NCBI RefSeq assembly: GCF_023343835.1
Contig: NC_064440.1
Span: 34,293,537-34,357,536, forward strand
Source: Lagopus muta
Taxonomy: Eukaryota > Chordata > Aves > Galliformes > Phasianidae
Direction of reading: 5' to 3'
Length of the DNA stretch: 64,000 nt
Part shown: piece after piece, positions 1-11,708 of the stretch
Position numbering within the stretch: the stretch's first letter is position 1
Layout of the letters: each line of letters begins with the position of its first letter
Notes under the pieces: generated by a model
The model's input: the letters and a program-made list of their open reading frames with translations, nothing else
Databases searched by the model: none
What the model was told of the DNA's origin: nothing
Position numbers and translations under genes: made by a program

Positions 1-2736
1 GACCCCTGGCAAGAAGCTTAGCCTGAACAAACAGTGGGGACCAGGAATTCAGTCCTCTGGGAAAGCAACCACTGCTACAGGTTGTAAAGTCTGTCCTCAT
101 CCAGCCTCCTTTCTCTGAGAACAGGGGTAGGTTCTTCCACGCTGCTTTCCTCTGCGGTTAAGGGTCAGCTGCAGCAGTGCTGGGCTGAGACCTCTGTCTG
201 ATCCAGCTCAAGGGCAGCGACCCATCGGCACAAACCAGACCGCAGAGCAAGCCTGGGAAACGCCAACTGAACAACAAATGGAAAAAGCCAGAGAGCAGCC
301 ATGCTCTGAAGAGGGAAGGCAGGATGCTGTTGGGATTTCAGGCTGCTGGTCCAGGTGGAGCTGTGCCTGCGGCACCACTGATAGGACCCGGGTCCTCCCC
401 AGCCAGTGCAAAGCAGAGATAAGGCCCTGGGACTCAGCGTGGAGCAAGGCAAGAATCAGCCCAGAGTTTCTATGGGGCAGGAGACAATAGAAGGCGCAAT
501 CAAACCAAACCCAGATGGGCTTCATCCACCCCAAGAAATACAGTGCTGGTATCCAAACAGGTGCCTCAACTATAGAGGCAGTAAAGGGCAGACAAATCCC
601 TTCCCTGTAAATCACCTGGCCTAGACAAATCCAGCAGCTTTAACTACCAGCAACAGCTACATAGACTCTAGGAGAGCCTTTGCCTGAGCAGCCTTTCCTT
701 ATGCACATTGCAGACAGCTCCAAATTGCTTCTTGCCTTCAGCAGGAAACAGCCTTGCCTGCCTCAAACCCCTCCAAGCATCAAACACAAAACACAGTCAA
801 AAAGCCACTGGTCCCAAAAAGCAGTACATGTACAGAAGCACCTGCCAATGCAAGTAAATTCCACTCACTTCCACTGAATTACCTGGGCCAGGCTCTGCAG
901 CCACATGAATGTATATAACCCACTCGTGTCGACGGGCACCATGCAATTTATACCTGTAGGTGCTCTTAACCCTTATAAAAACAGCATCCAGGGTTGGACC
1001 TTGTTTGAAGGGCAGGTTTTCAAAAATACCCCAGTAAAGCACAAGACTTCTGTAAGTCAGCAGAGAGTGCACTTACGGTTTCAGAGGAGTCACAGAGCTG
1101 AACCTGTCTCAGGGTCTGGTTTTTGTTCTTTATTAATCACTTTCATGGGCCTTTGCACTTTTGGATTCCAGCCTGACTGGAAGCAGCAGATGCTGGAAAC
1201 CTCACAAAGCTTTCCAAGTGTGAAACCCCTCCCTGGAGGGGTGTAATGCACTTCAGGTTTGCATCTCAATTTTCAGGGGCTGAGCCAAGCAGTCACCTCT
1301 CAGGCATCCAGAATGTTTGCTGGTAGGAAAGCTTACAGCCTTCAATACAGGTTTTCATCCCAAAGCACCTTTTTCCAAAGCAGGACTGAGAGACCTGGTG
1401 CGAAGAGGTGATGGCAGATCCACGGTGCTGGAAGGCAGAGGGAGAGCAGCTTATCATTGGGGCTGCTGATGCTTTTCTTACTGAACACTCCCCTCTCTTC
1501 CTTACCCAGGGATCTCCTAGCTTCCACCACCCTATAATTTGACTGTACAAACAATGCTTGGCACTCACCTCCACCAAAAGACACGACAGTCAGGCAAGGG
1601 TTAGAAAGCTTCAAGTATTGCCAAAATGAAACGTGGCTCAGACACGCAGAGCAAGCCTGCCTCTTGGCCAAGAGAGCTGGGGCATGTGTGGGGAAAAGCC
1701 TCCCTCTCTCTTTTTGCTGTTTTATTCTCCAGACTTACAATGAGGGCCGTTCTCTCCCGGAAGAAGGAATCCTCAGCACTCCAACTTTGTAGTAATTCAC
1801 TGCCAAAGAAGGTAAAGATGCTCCTCCGCCAGCCAGCTTTCCACTACACCACCACATTGGGCCCATGATGAACCAGCCAAGCTGAACCAAGAGGAAGCAG
1901 TGGCCGGGAATCCTCGAGTGCCTGCAGAATCAGTGTTTCCAACTGACTGCCTCCCTCGCTCGTTCGAATCCGTCAACCAAGAACGCTGCATTCACCAGTC
2001 CAGACAGGACGGGAAATGAGAAGAGAGATTTTCTTTCCATCACCACTCTCTTTATAAAAGCATCACCTCCGCCCCTCGCCAAAGCAATGGGGTAACCTTG
2101 AAATCGTAGCCAGCCATTGAAACAAGTTGGCTGGGTTAGAGAAAAGAACTCAGGACCACATCTTACAGGGCTCAGCACCCTATGCACGGCACAGGATTCC
2201 CATACCTTTCATCTTGAATGGAAAACCAAGGCCTATGGCCAGGCCACAGAGGAATTATGGGCTGCTTAGAGAAGTCCCACCCAAAGTTCAGGCAGCAGAT
2301 GTTTTTGATAGGGAGGCAAAAATGAGTAGGGTAACCTCCAGAAGAGGTTTATTTCTTTGTCGCGGATAATCTGGAGCAAATGAATCCCCTTTCTCCCCAT
2401 TGTTACCCAGGACAGTGAGAGGCAAGGACATACAACCCAAGTGCTACATACTAAGAACATCCAAGCATCGTGGGGCCATTGGACAAAGTCCCAGATCAAT
2501 GTGGAAGCAATGGGAACAGATCCCCACAAGCTGCTGCAATGGGAGCTGCAACCCCAAGACACGGAGAGATCCAGGCTGATGCACAATGCTTGCACTTTGG
2601 CTCACTGTAAGCCAGATTCCCCACTGCAGAACACATAAATGTGCCTGTAGGTGGCCTAAAAACACTGACTTATTAAAAAGAAAGAGGAGGGGAGAGGGAA
2701 TGAATGCAATGTCTGTCAGCCTTTTACCAAATTGGA

Positions 2737-2738
<2 letters not shown>

Positions 2739-2774
<36 letters not shown>
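2739..2774. repeat. (TG)18 microsatellite
   Basis: Thirty-six bases of uninterrupted TG lie in the flank downstream of ACKR3. The Cys-Val repeat frames over it are not genes. It is probably length-polymorphic. Confidence 0.97.
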
Positions 2775-2775
<1 letters not shown>

Positions 2776-4503
2776 TTGGAGCTCGTTTTGCAAAGATTTA
2801 CATTTTTGTGTGTGTTGTCATGTGCTTTTCATGCATTTTGAGACCACAGAGTTTAGAAATTCAAAACACCTGTCAGTCACATCAATCCCTCTGGACAAAA
2901 CAGAGCTGCCACTTGGATGGGTAAAAAAATAAAAACAAACAAAAAGCACTTTTCTGTCAAGCTGTGACTTGGTCACCCTACTCAAAGCGACGAAAACAAT
3001 GTTTAGAGAAAGAAAAAAAGAAAGATTTGAGTTTTCATACTCGGCGGTGGAACTAAATTGATTAAGGGCATTTCCTAGGTAGGTTCGAAATCTTCTGCAA
3101 CAATTTTTGAAAAGAAAAAGGAAAGTGCCCTTCTAAAAAAGGGAAAAGCCACCACTGCAAAAACATTAAATCTGCCTGGGTAACTCAGAATATATGTTGG
3201 CAAGGCAACATATCACAGCTTGAACAGTAAACCTGCTATGTCAGGGGCTCTGCAACATATGAAAGGGACTTGGGCTTCAATATATCATGCTGAATTTACT
3301 TCTTTTCAGCCTTTCATGGCAAAGCATTTGATGTCTATCCTTTCACTGTTGCAGTCGATAGGGTAACCTTCCTTAAGAGTTTCCTGACCTTTGCTGTTGT
3401 CAGTATTGTTCTGTTACAATGTAATTTAACTCTTTTTCTTTAGTCTGGAAATGGCACTGTATGGATAGTAAACATGATAGGGTTTGGGTTTGGTTTTTTT
3501 CCCCCTCTAACCTAGAGGGGAGAGGTAAAAGCATCCATCATCAGAGCTGGCTTGAAACCAGCCGATGTCAAGAGGCGGTCGACACACAGCAGCCCGGATC
3601 CTCTGCTGATGAGGACCCACTGAGCAGCACAGATTTCACACTTCTCATTTGCGTTGTGCCCCTTGGCATCAGCACAGGATCTGGGTGGTTTCCCAGCACT
3701 CTGTTTTGCAAAAACTTTTGGATGCTTGCCCTCAAGGGTTGAAGCCTAGTGCCATGATTCGGCTGCATTCTGACTGAGCTGTAAGAGGGAGAGGATCAGG
3801 ATGTGCCTCCAGTGAGCTGTTTCTCTATGCTGCTGCCATAAGGACAGACGTATTTGTGCATGGAACTCTGCAGCAGACCAGCTTCTGTTGGGCTCATGAT
3901 CTCAATTGGAAAGAGAACGGCTTACCATGGAGGAGGCAGGCTCAAAATGAGCATTTATTCCCAACTTCTGGCTGTGATCACACTCTGCCCCTCAGGAAAA
4001 AGGCCCTGGGAAGCAGCAGAACTTAAAAACAAAGGCATCAAGGCAGGGACAGAAGCTCAGATGTTTATCCACAGTACCAAGAGGCTTCCCTAGGTTCACA
4101 GCATTACAAGGATGCTGGCACCTCTTTGGTGCTATGAGGTCAGAACACTTCCAGGACTGAGGCCTTCAGATAACACCTTGCACTCCCATAACGCTTGGAA
4201 AACAGAGATTGAAACCAACTAAAGAACAAAACAAAGGGATCTGTTTTCAAAGAACTACCAAAACAGAAGGGGATCAATTTTTCCTCACGACTACAGCCTT
4301 TGAAAGGCCAGGTTGCTTTGGGGATACAGCTGGATTATCCATTGCAGGATCTTTATGAGCCTGCTTTCAATCATATTACGGTCCTGTAATGGATATACTT
4401 TTGCAAAAGCAATTTCACGTTGCTATTATCTGTTTCGTTGCCATTATTACGTCTTTGTGTTATTGCTGTACATGGGTATTACACTGCATTAGTGCTGCAG
4501 AGG

Positions 4504-4524
4504 CACACACACACACACACACAC
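4504..4524. repeat. (CA)n microsatellite
   Basis: Twenty-one bases of uninterrupted CA lie in non-coding flank. Confidence 0.95.
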
Positions 4525-6677
4525 TTGCACAGGATTATTGCTAAAAACTCTGATCCTTCTTATAGAAAGCCCTATAAATCCCAAAGAGCTCCCTTCAAAT
4601 CAGCAGCATTATCCAACAGTAAAGCCAGGGTGTAAATCAGAGCAGACTCCGGCTCAGATGCTCTTCAGCCACGCACCATATGGGAGCAACGAGCCTAGAA
4701 GCACGCTGGGATTTCCATAGTGGGACTGAATACAAGTCAGTTCCCCCCCAAACCCATCCCTGCTTGCATTTCACACAGTGTTGAGCCCCACTGCTCAACC
4801 ACCTTGCACTAGTCACACTCGCCTCATCAAGCAGCTCTCTGAAACAGAATAAGATCTGGCTTTGGCAGCACTACCGCAGACACGTGCTTAAATATTGCTC
4901 ACAGATGAGTTATTTCTTGCTTCTTAGTAACTTTAAATAGCTTTTATGCTCAGTGAACTCATCAAAGACTAGTATGTAAAGTCAGGAGCACTGAAACCAT
5001 GAATTAGTCAAAGGACAAACGGGCCAGTTAGCCTGTAAGGCGTTTCTTGCAATACAATATCTTGATGGCTGCCAGAGGATCTGATTTAAAGTCACTATGC
5101 TACACCTGAATGTCATTTATGGCTCATAAAAGGAAATCTGTGTTTAAGTAACAATAAAGCATTTTCTATTTAAAAAAAAAATACAAACCCTTTCTCAGGG
5201 AGCAGCTGTACTTTCATTTGCTCGGTGCCTGCCTGCAAGGCACATGGAAGAACCTGACAGTGCTGGGATCCTTTCAGACCAACAATTTCACAGGAGGACT
5301 TATACCAGCACAGATTATGACACCTCAGATTTGATTTTTATTCACTTTCCACTGAGGCATTTATCAAAAGCCTCCTGGAAAAGCGAGGACCCAAGCGTGC
5401 TGCACATTTGTAGCCATCAGAGGAGGAAGAGGATCTATGAGCACTGCTGGGACCCAGACCACAATCCTGCATCAAACAGCAGCACGAAGCAGGGACCCCT
5501 CATAACACTCCAGCTCCAGGATGAGGACATTTGGCCACACAGCATTCCAGCAGGCATTGCATCAGTCACTGCAAGACACACTCCTTCTCCCCAAGGACGT
5601 GTGTTTTTACCCACCTGTTCCTGTCAAAAACAAAATCCTCCTTCACATCAGACTCCACGGTTCCCAGAACCACTTTTCTGGTCCTAACACAAATGTCCTG
5701 CCTCTGTGCAGACAGCAGTCAAGGGGCAAGGAGAAAAGCTAGCTGCTTAACCCCAGGGCCTTCCTCTCTGAGGAGCTGTAACAGACCAGGTTGTGTAATG
5801 CCTGGAGACTTTACCTTCCAGCTCACACTGCAGGATCTCCTCAACGCTCAGCGCTACCCAGAATCCATAGGATCATCTTCACAAAGACAGCAATGTACCC
5901 TAAGGAAAGAAACAAAATACAGTCATTATAAAACTGTTCACTATCAGGACCTCAGAAGGACAAGGGCATGCTTTGTTCTTAACAGGAATTTGACAACAAC
6001 CTTCACCAGCAAAGCAGTTGTGCTGAAGTTGCAAAACGCACAAACCAGCAGCAGCGACTCAGCATCGTTGATTTAACATTAATTACCTTGTCCTGGGACG
6101 AGGATGACATGATTCAAGCACTTCATTGGCTCTGGAAAGGTCTGCTCCACACATCCTGCACCAGCTGAATCTTGCCCTGCACTTTGACAGAATAACAACG
6201 CAAATTTAAAGCAGCTCACAACAAAGAGAAGAAGAGAGGAAAAAAAAAGGACTTAATGCTTTCAGGAATGCTAACCTTTGAATTCTACTGCAAGCAAAAC
6301 CTGCAGAGGATTGAACTTGGATAACTTCAAATATTCATCCCACTTGTGTGCTTCCCTATTTTTCTTCTAGATGCTTATATCCAAGCTACAGACACAGCTT
6401 TTCATTATTCCCAATAGCTTTAATCTTACAAATCCATTAGCCTTACCTTCCCAAAGAGTACATCCTTCCACAGACCCATTCCTTCCCCTCTTCCTACTCA
6501 CTGGTGCCATCTCACATTCCTTTCACACAACCAACAACTGACCTGTTTGTTTCTGCATCGAAGAGAAGCTAGAAGGCAGCTTTGTGATTTCTTCTTTTCG
6601 GCTGGTTTCTAAGGAGAAGCATGATAGCACCAAGAAAAACCAAGTCAAACCACTTCTACACGTAGTTTTTCCAGATC

Positions 6678-6683
6678 TTTATT
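6678..6683 (-). terminator. ACKR3 distal poly(A) signal AATAAA
   Basis: A canonical AATAAA hexamer reads on the minus strand about 805 nt after the ACKR3 stop. It is followed by a GT-rich segment at about 6620-6655. This is the best candidate for the main 3' end. Confidence 0.65.
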
Positions 6684-6942
6684 TTACAAAAATAACTTAC
6701 AAATAGAGACAACTCTCAGAAGCAAGATCATTCATTCTGTGCATAAAGATACAGGTTTGTGAAGTCCGGGCATAAGAGTTAACAACTCTTACAATACTGT
6801 TAATTTTAACATGATGGTAGCTATATTACAGCACATACATTTCATGCTCCAGACACACGGCTACGACCACCACGTAAAGCTATGGTCAATGAACCGTGCC
6901 AGCCAGCAAGGATGCACATCAGAGATCATTGCCATACTGCCT

Positions 6943-6948
6943 TTTATT
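6943..6948 (-). terminator. ACKR3 proximal poly(A) signal AATAAA (alternative)
   Basis: A second AATAAA on the minus strand, about 540 nt after the stop, would give a shorter 3' UTR. Its downstream sequence is less clearly GT-rich than that of the distal signal, so it is called as an alternative site only. Confidence 0.4.
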
Positions 6949-7488
6949 GTCATCCTCTTAGCAAGGACAGTTAAAACCAAATGGCAGCCTAACACTCAGA
7001 CTACAGCACTCTGGATACACTCAACAGCAATATACTTCAAATACATGATAAAAATATATTTCATTTTCAAATACAATTGTATAAGGTACACCGATAGCCA
7101 GAAAATAAAGTCTCGAGCTTTTAAATACAACACACTATATATAATAACATATACAATGAGACAAGAGGGAATCTACACATGGAAGGAAAAAGCTTATCCT
7201 GGAAACAAATGTTATCTATGGTACACAATGGCTTTGTCTGCTAGGAAGTCGGTTCCATTTGCATAGCATTGTCAAGAAGTCCAGACTGGGCTAGGAGGAG
7301 ATCAAACAAAACACACAAACAAAACGCTTAGTTTTGGTACCACTTCCATATTGTGCCTGATTCTACTCTTAAATTACAGTTTGCTATTTCTCTTTTGTAG
7401 GCTGTAATTCATGCCCCGTTCATAACAAGCATAAGGAAAGGGGGAAAAAAAGTCAGAGAGTCAAGGAGGGTTCTTGCCAGAGTTGCAG

Positions 7489-8583
7489 TCATTTGGTATT
7501 TTGCTCCAGAGCAGAATACTCCGCTTCTGACACTCTGGAAGCATCAATAAGCTTAGTGAGACCAGTTTTGGCAGAGTACTTGAAAATAAAGGCTTTCATG
7601 AGCTCGTATCTGTAATTGCGATTAATGAAGCTATAGAGGATGGGGTTGACACAGCAATGGACTAGAGAGAAACACTGAGTGATGTGAAGCGTGGCGTACA
7701 AGAAGTTCTCCATTTGACAACTGAAGGGTATGAAATGAAGACTGTAGAAGATGTCAAGAAGGACAGTTGTATGGTAGGGTAGCCAGCAGACAAGAAACAC
7801 CACCACGTAGGAGAAAATGATCTTCCCACTGCTCTTCCTCTCTTGGTCACTGGAGGCAGAGATGGCCTTCGCAAGGAGGAAGTAAAAGAGAGCAATGACT
7901 GGAAAAGGGATAAGGAAGCCCAAAACGACAGAGATGAGCTCCATGCCGATCAACCACTCTTTGAAGCTCTCCTCGGGATACAAGGGACGGCAGTAGGTTT
8001 CATTGCTGGTAGAGACTGTCTTAAGGAAATAGGTGTCTGGCAGAGATGCAGAAAAGGCAAGAAGCCACACCAGGATGCAGATGCAGCGGCGGATTATCTT
8101 CTTCTTGCGATTACTAGAATTGGTGAAATACGCAACTGAGAGGTAGCGGTCCACGCTCATGCATGCCAGGAAGAAGATGCTGCCGTACAAGTTGATGGAA
8201 AATATAAGGTGAGTTATTTTGCACGTGATTTCTCCCATGTGCCACTGGTTATGCTGGACGAGGGAGACAACCCAAACAGGAAGCGTGATGACAACGCACA
8301 GATCGGCGACGGCCAGGTTGAAGATGTAGAGGTGGGTTTCATAGCCAGTCATTTTGGCTTGGAGATTGACCCACACCACGACGGAGTTGGCCACCAGCCC
8401 TATGACAAAGATAAAGATGCAGAAGAAGGACAGGGTGTAGAGCAGGGCACTTTTGTTGAGCGTGCCGGGGCATGCCGTCGCATCGACTGTGATGCAGTCG
8501 CTGTTGTTGCACATCCAGTTGATCTCCGTTAAGTTGGCCTTTTCCAGAAAATCAAAGATTGAAGTCATATCGAGTGCATTCAT
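7489..8583 (-). CDS. ACKR3: Atypical chemokine receptor 3 (CXCR7/RDC1), complete single coding exon
   Basis: A 364-residue seven-transmembrane receptor recognised as ACKR3, a plasma-membrane and endosomal scavenger for CXCL12 and CXCL11 that signals through beta-arrestin rather than G proteins. Visible marks: N-glycosylation sequons at N17, N26, N43 and N194; N-terminal C30 and C38; the TM3-ECL2 disulfide pair C121 and C198; TM2 D94; a DRYLSVAYF motif at 145-153 in place of the DRYLAIV of signalling chemokine receptors; CWLPY at 266-270 in TM6; NPILY at 313-317 in TM7; and a Ser/Thr-bearing C-tail matching the family's beta-arrestin tail. Length agrees with the mammalian protein (about 362 aa). 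M1 is chosen because it has A at -3 and lies just after the acceptor; M6 is an in-frame alternative. No frameshift or missing key residue is seen. Family assignment is from remembered homologues, not a search. Confidence 0.97.
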   Translation of the reverse strand: MNALDMTSIFDFLEKANLTEINWMCNNSDCITVDATACPGTLNKSALLYTLSFFCIFIFVIGLVANSVVVWVNLQAKMTGYETHLYIFNLAVADLCVVITLPVWVVSLVQHNQWHMGEITCKITHLIFSINLYGSIFFLACMSVDRYLSVAYFTNSSNRKKKIIRRCICILVWLLAFSASLPDTYFLKTVSTSNETYCRPLYPEESFKEWLIGMELISVVLGFLIPFPVIALFYFLLAKAISASSDQERKSSGKIIFSYVVVFLVCWLPYHTTVLLDIFYSLHFIPFSCQMENFLYATLHITQCFSLVHCCVNPILYSFINRNYRYELMKAFIFKYSAKTGLTKLIDASRVSEAEYSALEQNTK

Positions 8584-8610
8584 GTTTGCTTACTTCAGCT
8601 TTCGAGTGAC
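8584..8610 (-). other. ACKR3: ACKR3 exon 2 5' UTR and splice acceptor
   Basis: On the minus strand a pyrimidine-rich run ends in CCGTAG at 8616-8611, followed by 27 nt of leader and then the ATG. The acceptor AG is at 8612-8611. This matches the known ACKR3 layout, in which the whole coding region sits in the last exon and the ATG follows the acceptor closely. The leader has no upstream ATG. Confidence 0.7.
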
Positions 8611-11600
8611 CTACGGAACAAGCGGGATCGAAAGAAAAGATCTGAGGTTAATGGGTGTATTTCTGCTGCCTTCTTCATACCAAAAAGCGCATGCGAGACA
8701 CGTTGCTTTAGCGATGTCCTGCTCTGCTAATACGTTTTCATAAAAGAGGTCTGTGGAGTAAAGGAAGCAGAAGAGACACACAGCAAAACTCATCTGGTCC
8801 ACGAAAGAGGAACAGCGCTAGCTTTGTGTGGGATTCCTTCCTGCAGCTCGTGTCTGACATCATCAGGTTGGCTATCATCCCCGGGTGTGAAATCCGCAAA
8901 GTACGCCGTGGCCAAATAAATGTCAGGCAACTAAATCTGTCTTCTCCAGCATAAATGATAATACTATCGCTTTCAGCAGGGGAATCTTTAAGCCATTTTA
9001 TCTGCACTCCCTCAAGCATAGTAGAATTGATCTGGCTGATACACGGTACTGTAAAACATTTACCACAAGTTCTGCTAAGCATCTTGTCAAGTCCAGCTCC
9101 AGCTGCATTAAGCAGAAATGGGGAACTAAGGGGCTTTGTACCCTCATCCAATTTTAAATTTAAATCCTGCTCCATTCTCCCTCCTTCCCTTCAATTCTAT
9201 TTTACAAAGCATCCCCTGTGTTTAACGATTATCACGTAGCTCTGAGGAAAAAGAATCAGAGCTTGACCGCTGAGTAGATCTGCCGGGCTTAAGTTTTCCT
9301 TTTAGAAGAGAGCTTTGATTTACAAAATACTCCCCCCATCACAGCTGGCTCCACAACAACTGCTTCCTCCCCACCCTCTCTCTTTTCTAAACCTACTTTC
9401 TTGCCTCTTCAGCCCCTTCCCCCATTGGCAGACAGCAGACAAAGCACTGGGCTACTTGTTCAGTTCCTTGCCAGCAGAAAGAAGGGACCCAGCAGACCCA
9501 CACGGCTCACACAAAATCCAAGCTGGACTGCTAATTACCATTGTGCTTTTGGGGCAGCGTAAAAGGCCTCCTGCCCCGCTGGGCCAACAATACCACCCAA
9601 GGCTGCTCCTGGGCTAGTCGGACACCTGCCAGCCAGAGTTTCTTCCTTCTTCCACACCAGGGGATGCATTCCTCTCATTCCCCTGGAGCACCAGGCCAGG
9701 TTGCAAAGGAGGAGCTGTCCCGTTTGTGCCACTCAACCTGGGAGGACAGCTGGAGTCCAGTGATGGCACAGGTGGATCGCCCTGCAGAGCTCTGAAGGCC
9801 CTGGAGCCGCATCTGCAGCACAGGCTGTGCAGCAGCTGTATCTCTTCCAACACACAGCAGTAACACCAGCAGGCTTTGCAGCCCATCCTTCCTCCCAGCT
9901 TAATTGCAACAAGTAGCTTTCTCTTACTCTGCTGTCTGGCCACTACAAGGCGGACAGCCTGAGCAAGCTGTCAAGGGATACAGTAAGTAAAGGATCTGTC
10001 AAGAAAAGCATTTCTCACTCGCTGCCCTTGTTAGCTGATAGCTTCAGCTTGCATTTCTCTCATCAATCCCCCTCTTTCAGATATAAAATCCTTTAGACAC
10101 TTTAACATCCTGAAACATAGCCAGAAGACTCATTCTTCTCCACAATTAAGATGTAAATCCTGTAACTGAGAGCATCCTTCTGCTTCCTGCTCCCAATCCC
10201 AGGGCAAGCTTGCACTGAACAACCAAGTGACTGAAACAAGCCAAGGAGAGCACACAGGGGAACAACTTACTCAACCACCTGTATCTCTCAATGTCCTTAC
10301 CTCCCCAAAGGATCTCTTGGATGGGATGCAGGTTTTAGTGGGACTTATGAGATAGCCTACATTATGGAAACTCACAGGGAACACTCCACTCCAGGATGTT
10401 CTAGGATCAGTTCTAAAATGCTGTAACATAGGAAGGAGACAACAGAGCAAGGAAGAGTTGGGACGTGCTTCTGCACTAAGCAGCCTCTTCTTGTCCCCAC
10501 AGGGGACTGGCACCTGGGCTGGGGAAACTTCATGCCTCTGAAAAGGGTTCACAAAGCACCTCTTAGCCCTCTGTCTGCATAATCAGCTCTTCCCAAAGCT
10601 CCCACCCATCCTGCCTCGCCACAGCCAGGCTTTGCCACAGAGACAAACTGAGGAAGAAAAGGGAGATAAGGAGGTTGGAGGGGGGGGGAGATTACAGGGG
10701 AAGATTCAAGGCACTATTGTCCCTCTGGAAGGGGAAGCTGGTGGCACTAACAATGAGGAGGGCCATGCACACAGCCAGGAGAGATCAAATCTCTCCACAA
10801 ACAGGGCCCAAATTGGCCCCGTGAGGGCACCTAGCTCACTGCTGCAAACCTATCCAGCCTTCCAGTCTTTCATCTCACCGGCACGCTGAAAGACAAGGCT
10901 GAGATTCAAACCAAATTAACTGCCTGTTTGGCTAAGTCCTCTCACCTCGCCTCAACGCACTCAAAGCAACCTGAGCTCTCCCTGCCAGCACAGAGCCCCG
11001 CGCAAGGGCAAGGCTGACATCCTGCGCTGCTCCCAAAGAGCTGTCACAGGGAACACCATCCCAACACAGACCTGAGACGTCCCCATCACTTTCTCCAGTG
11101 GAAGACCCAGGTTTCAGTTGGGTCGGGACGCTGGAAGACCCACTGAGCAGCTGGGATCAGACTCAGCCAGGGGTTAATCCGCCAGCAGAAATGCACGAGG
11201 TTCTGCAAAGCACAGCCTGCGATCTGAACCTGCGCAACCCCAACTAAGTTCAGGGGGCTGCATGCGAGAGATCGCCGCTTCCCCCTACAGCCAGCAAAGG
11301 GAAATGAGATGCTCTGCGTTCACAGGCTCCAGCCTCGCCGGTTAGCGAGGGAGAGAGGCGGACAGCCCACGTCTCCCTGCCACCTGCGAGCACCGAGCCC
11401 AGGGGAGCAGAGCGATGTTCAGCGGGCAGATCCCGCTCGGCACGCTTTGCTCTCCGCGGGCACGCAGGGCAGCACAGCCCGACCTCCCGCTCCGCTTCAA
11501 GCCCCATCTCCGACACTCCGCACTCCCGAGCCGTGCCAGGAACAGCCGCGTCACCCCACACCGCAGAGCCAGCCCTGCCATCGCGGGACACTCCGCCACC

Positions 11601-11644
11601 TCAGCCCCGGCCCGGCTCCCCCCGCGGCCGCCCGCCATGATTAC
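8611..11644 (-). other. ACKR3: ACKR3 intron 1 (inferred)
   Basis: This is the interval between the inferred exon 1 donor (minus-strand GAG|GTAATC at 11647-11639) and the exon 2 acceptor. It holds several short unrelated frames, the longest being 145 codons at 8738-9175, none with a recognisable domain. No CR1 copy is obvious inside it. A G-run sits at 10679-10688. Confidence 0.5.
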
Positions 11645-11678
11645 CTCACAGCCTGCGCGCCGCCCGCTCCGAGCCACT
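11645..11678 (-). other. ACKR3: ACKR3 non-coding exon 1 (inferred, 34 nt)
   Basis: The minus strand shows an initiator-like TCAGTG with its A at 11678. This lies exactly 30 nt after the first T of a TATA box, and 34 nt later there is a consensus-like donor (GTGAG|GTAA). The predicted exon carries no ATG. ACKR3 is the only gene found on this strand nearby, and a short non-coding first exon fits the family. A longer exon using another donor cannot be excluded. Confidence 0.42.
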
Positions 11679-11702
11679 GAGCGCCGCCCGCCGCCGTCGG
11701 CC

Positions 11703-11708
11703 CTTATA
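11703..11708 (-). promoter_or_regulatory. TATA box of inferred ACKR3 promoter
   Basis: TATAAG on the minus strand lies inside the CpG island, 30 nt upstream of an initiator-like TCAGTG. A GC box (GGGGGCGGG, minus strand) lies about 50 nt further upstream at 11758-11766. The combination is a conventional vertebrate core promoter; its assignment to ACKR3 is by position and strand. Confidence 0.6.

Larger units (their letters stand above)
1..6654. other. Downstream flank of ACKR3, no gene supported
   Basis: Apart from the two microsatellites, a dyad at 3192-3213 and a stop-poor stretch at 5244-6076, nothing is recognised. All frames are short, lack domains and conflict with one another. Poly(A)-like AATAAA motifs occur (for example near 5151) but without an associated coding exon. 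Confidence 0.6.
6655..7488 (-). other. ACKR3: ACKR3 3' untranslated region
   Basis: The AT-rich stretch between the TGA stop and the distal poly(A) signal has no coding frame on the minus strand worth calling. The end is placed about 20 nt past the distal signal. Beyond it the minus strand becomes GT-rich (about 6620-6655), as expected of a downstream cleavage-stimulating element. A 151-codon plus-strand frame here (6811-7266) is treated as a shadow. The extent is inferred from signals, not from transcript data. Confidence 0.65.

Noticed and set aside
1957-1975. TTCGAATCC resembling a tRNA T-loop
   Set aside because: No acceptor stem, D-arm or anticodon stem could be folded around it. The same holds for GGTTCGAAATC near 3081.
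2586-2932. Frames containing Cys-Val repeats
   Set aside because: They read through the (TG)18 microsatellite and have no coding value.
7843-8532. Plus-strand frames of about 100 codons opposite ACKR3
   Set aside because: They are antisense shadows of the constrained receptor sequence, rich in Asp/Glu/Lys from complementing hydrophobic codons, with no domain and no start context.
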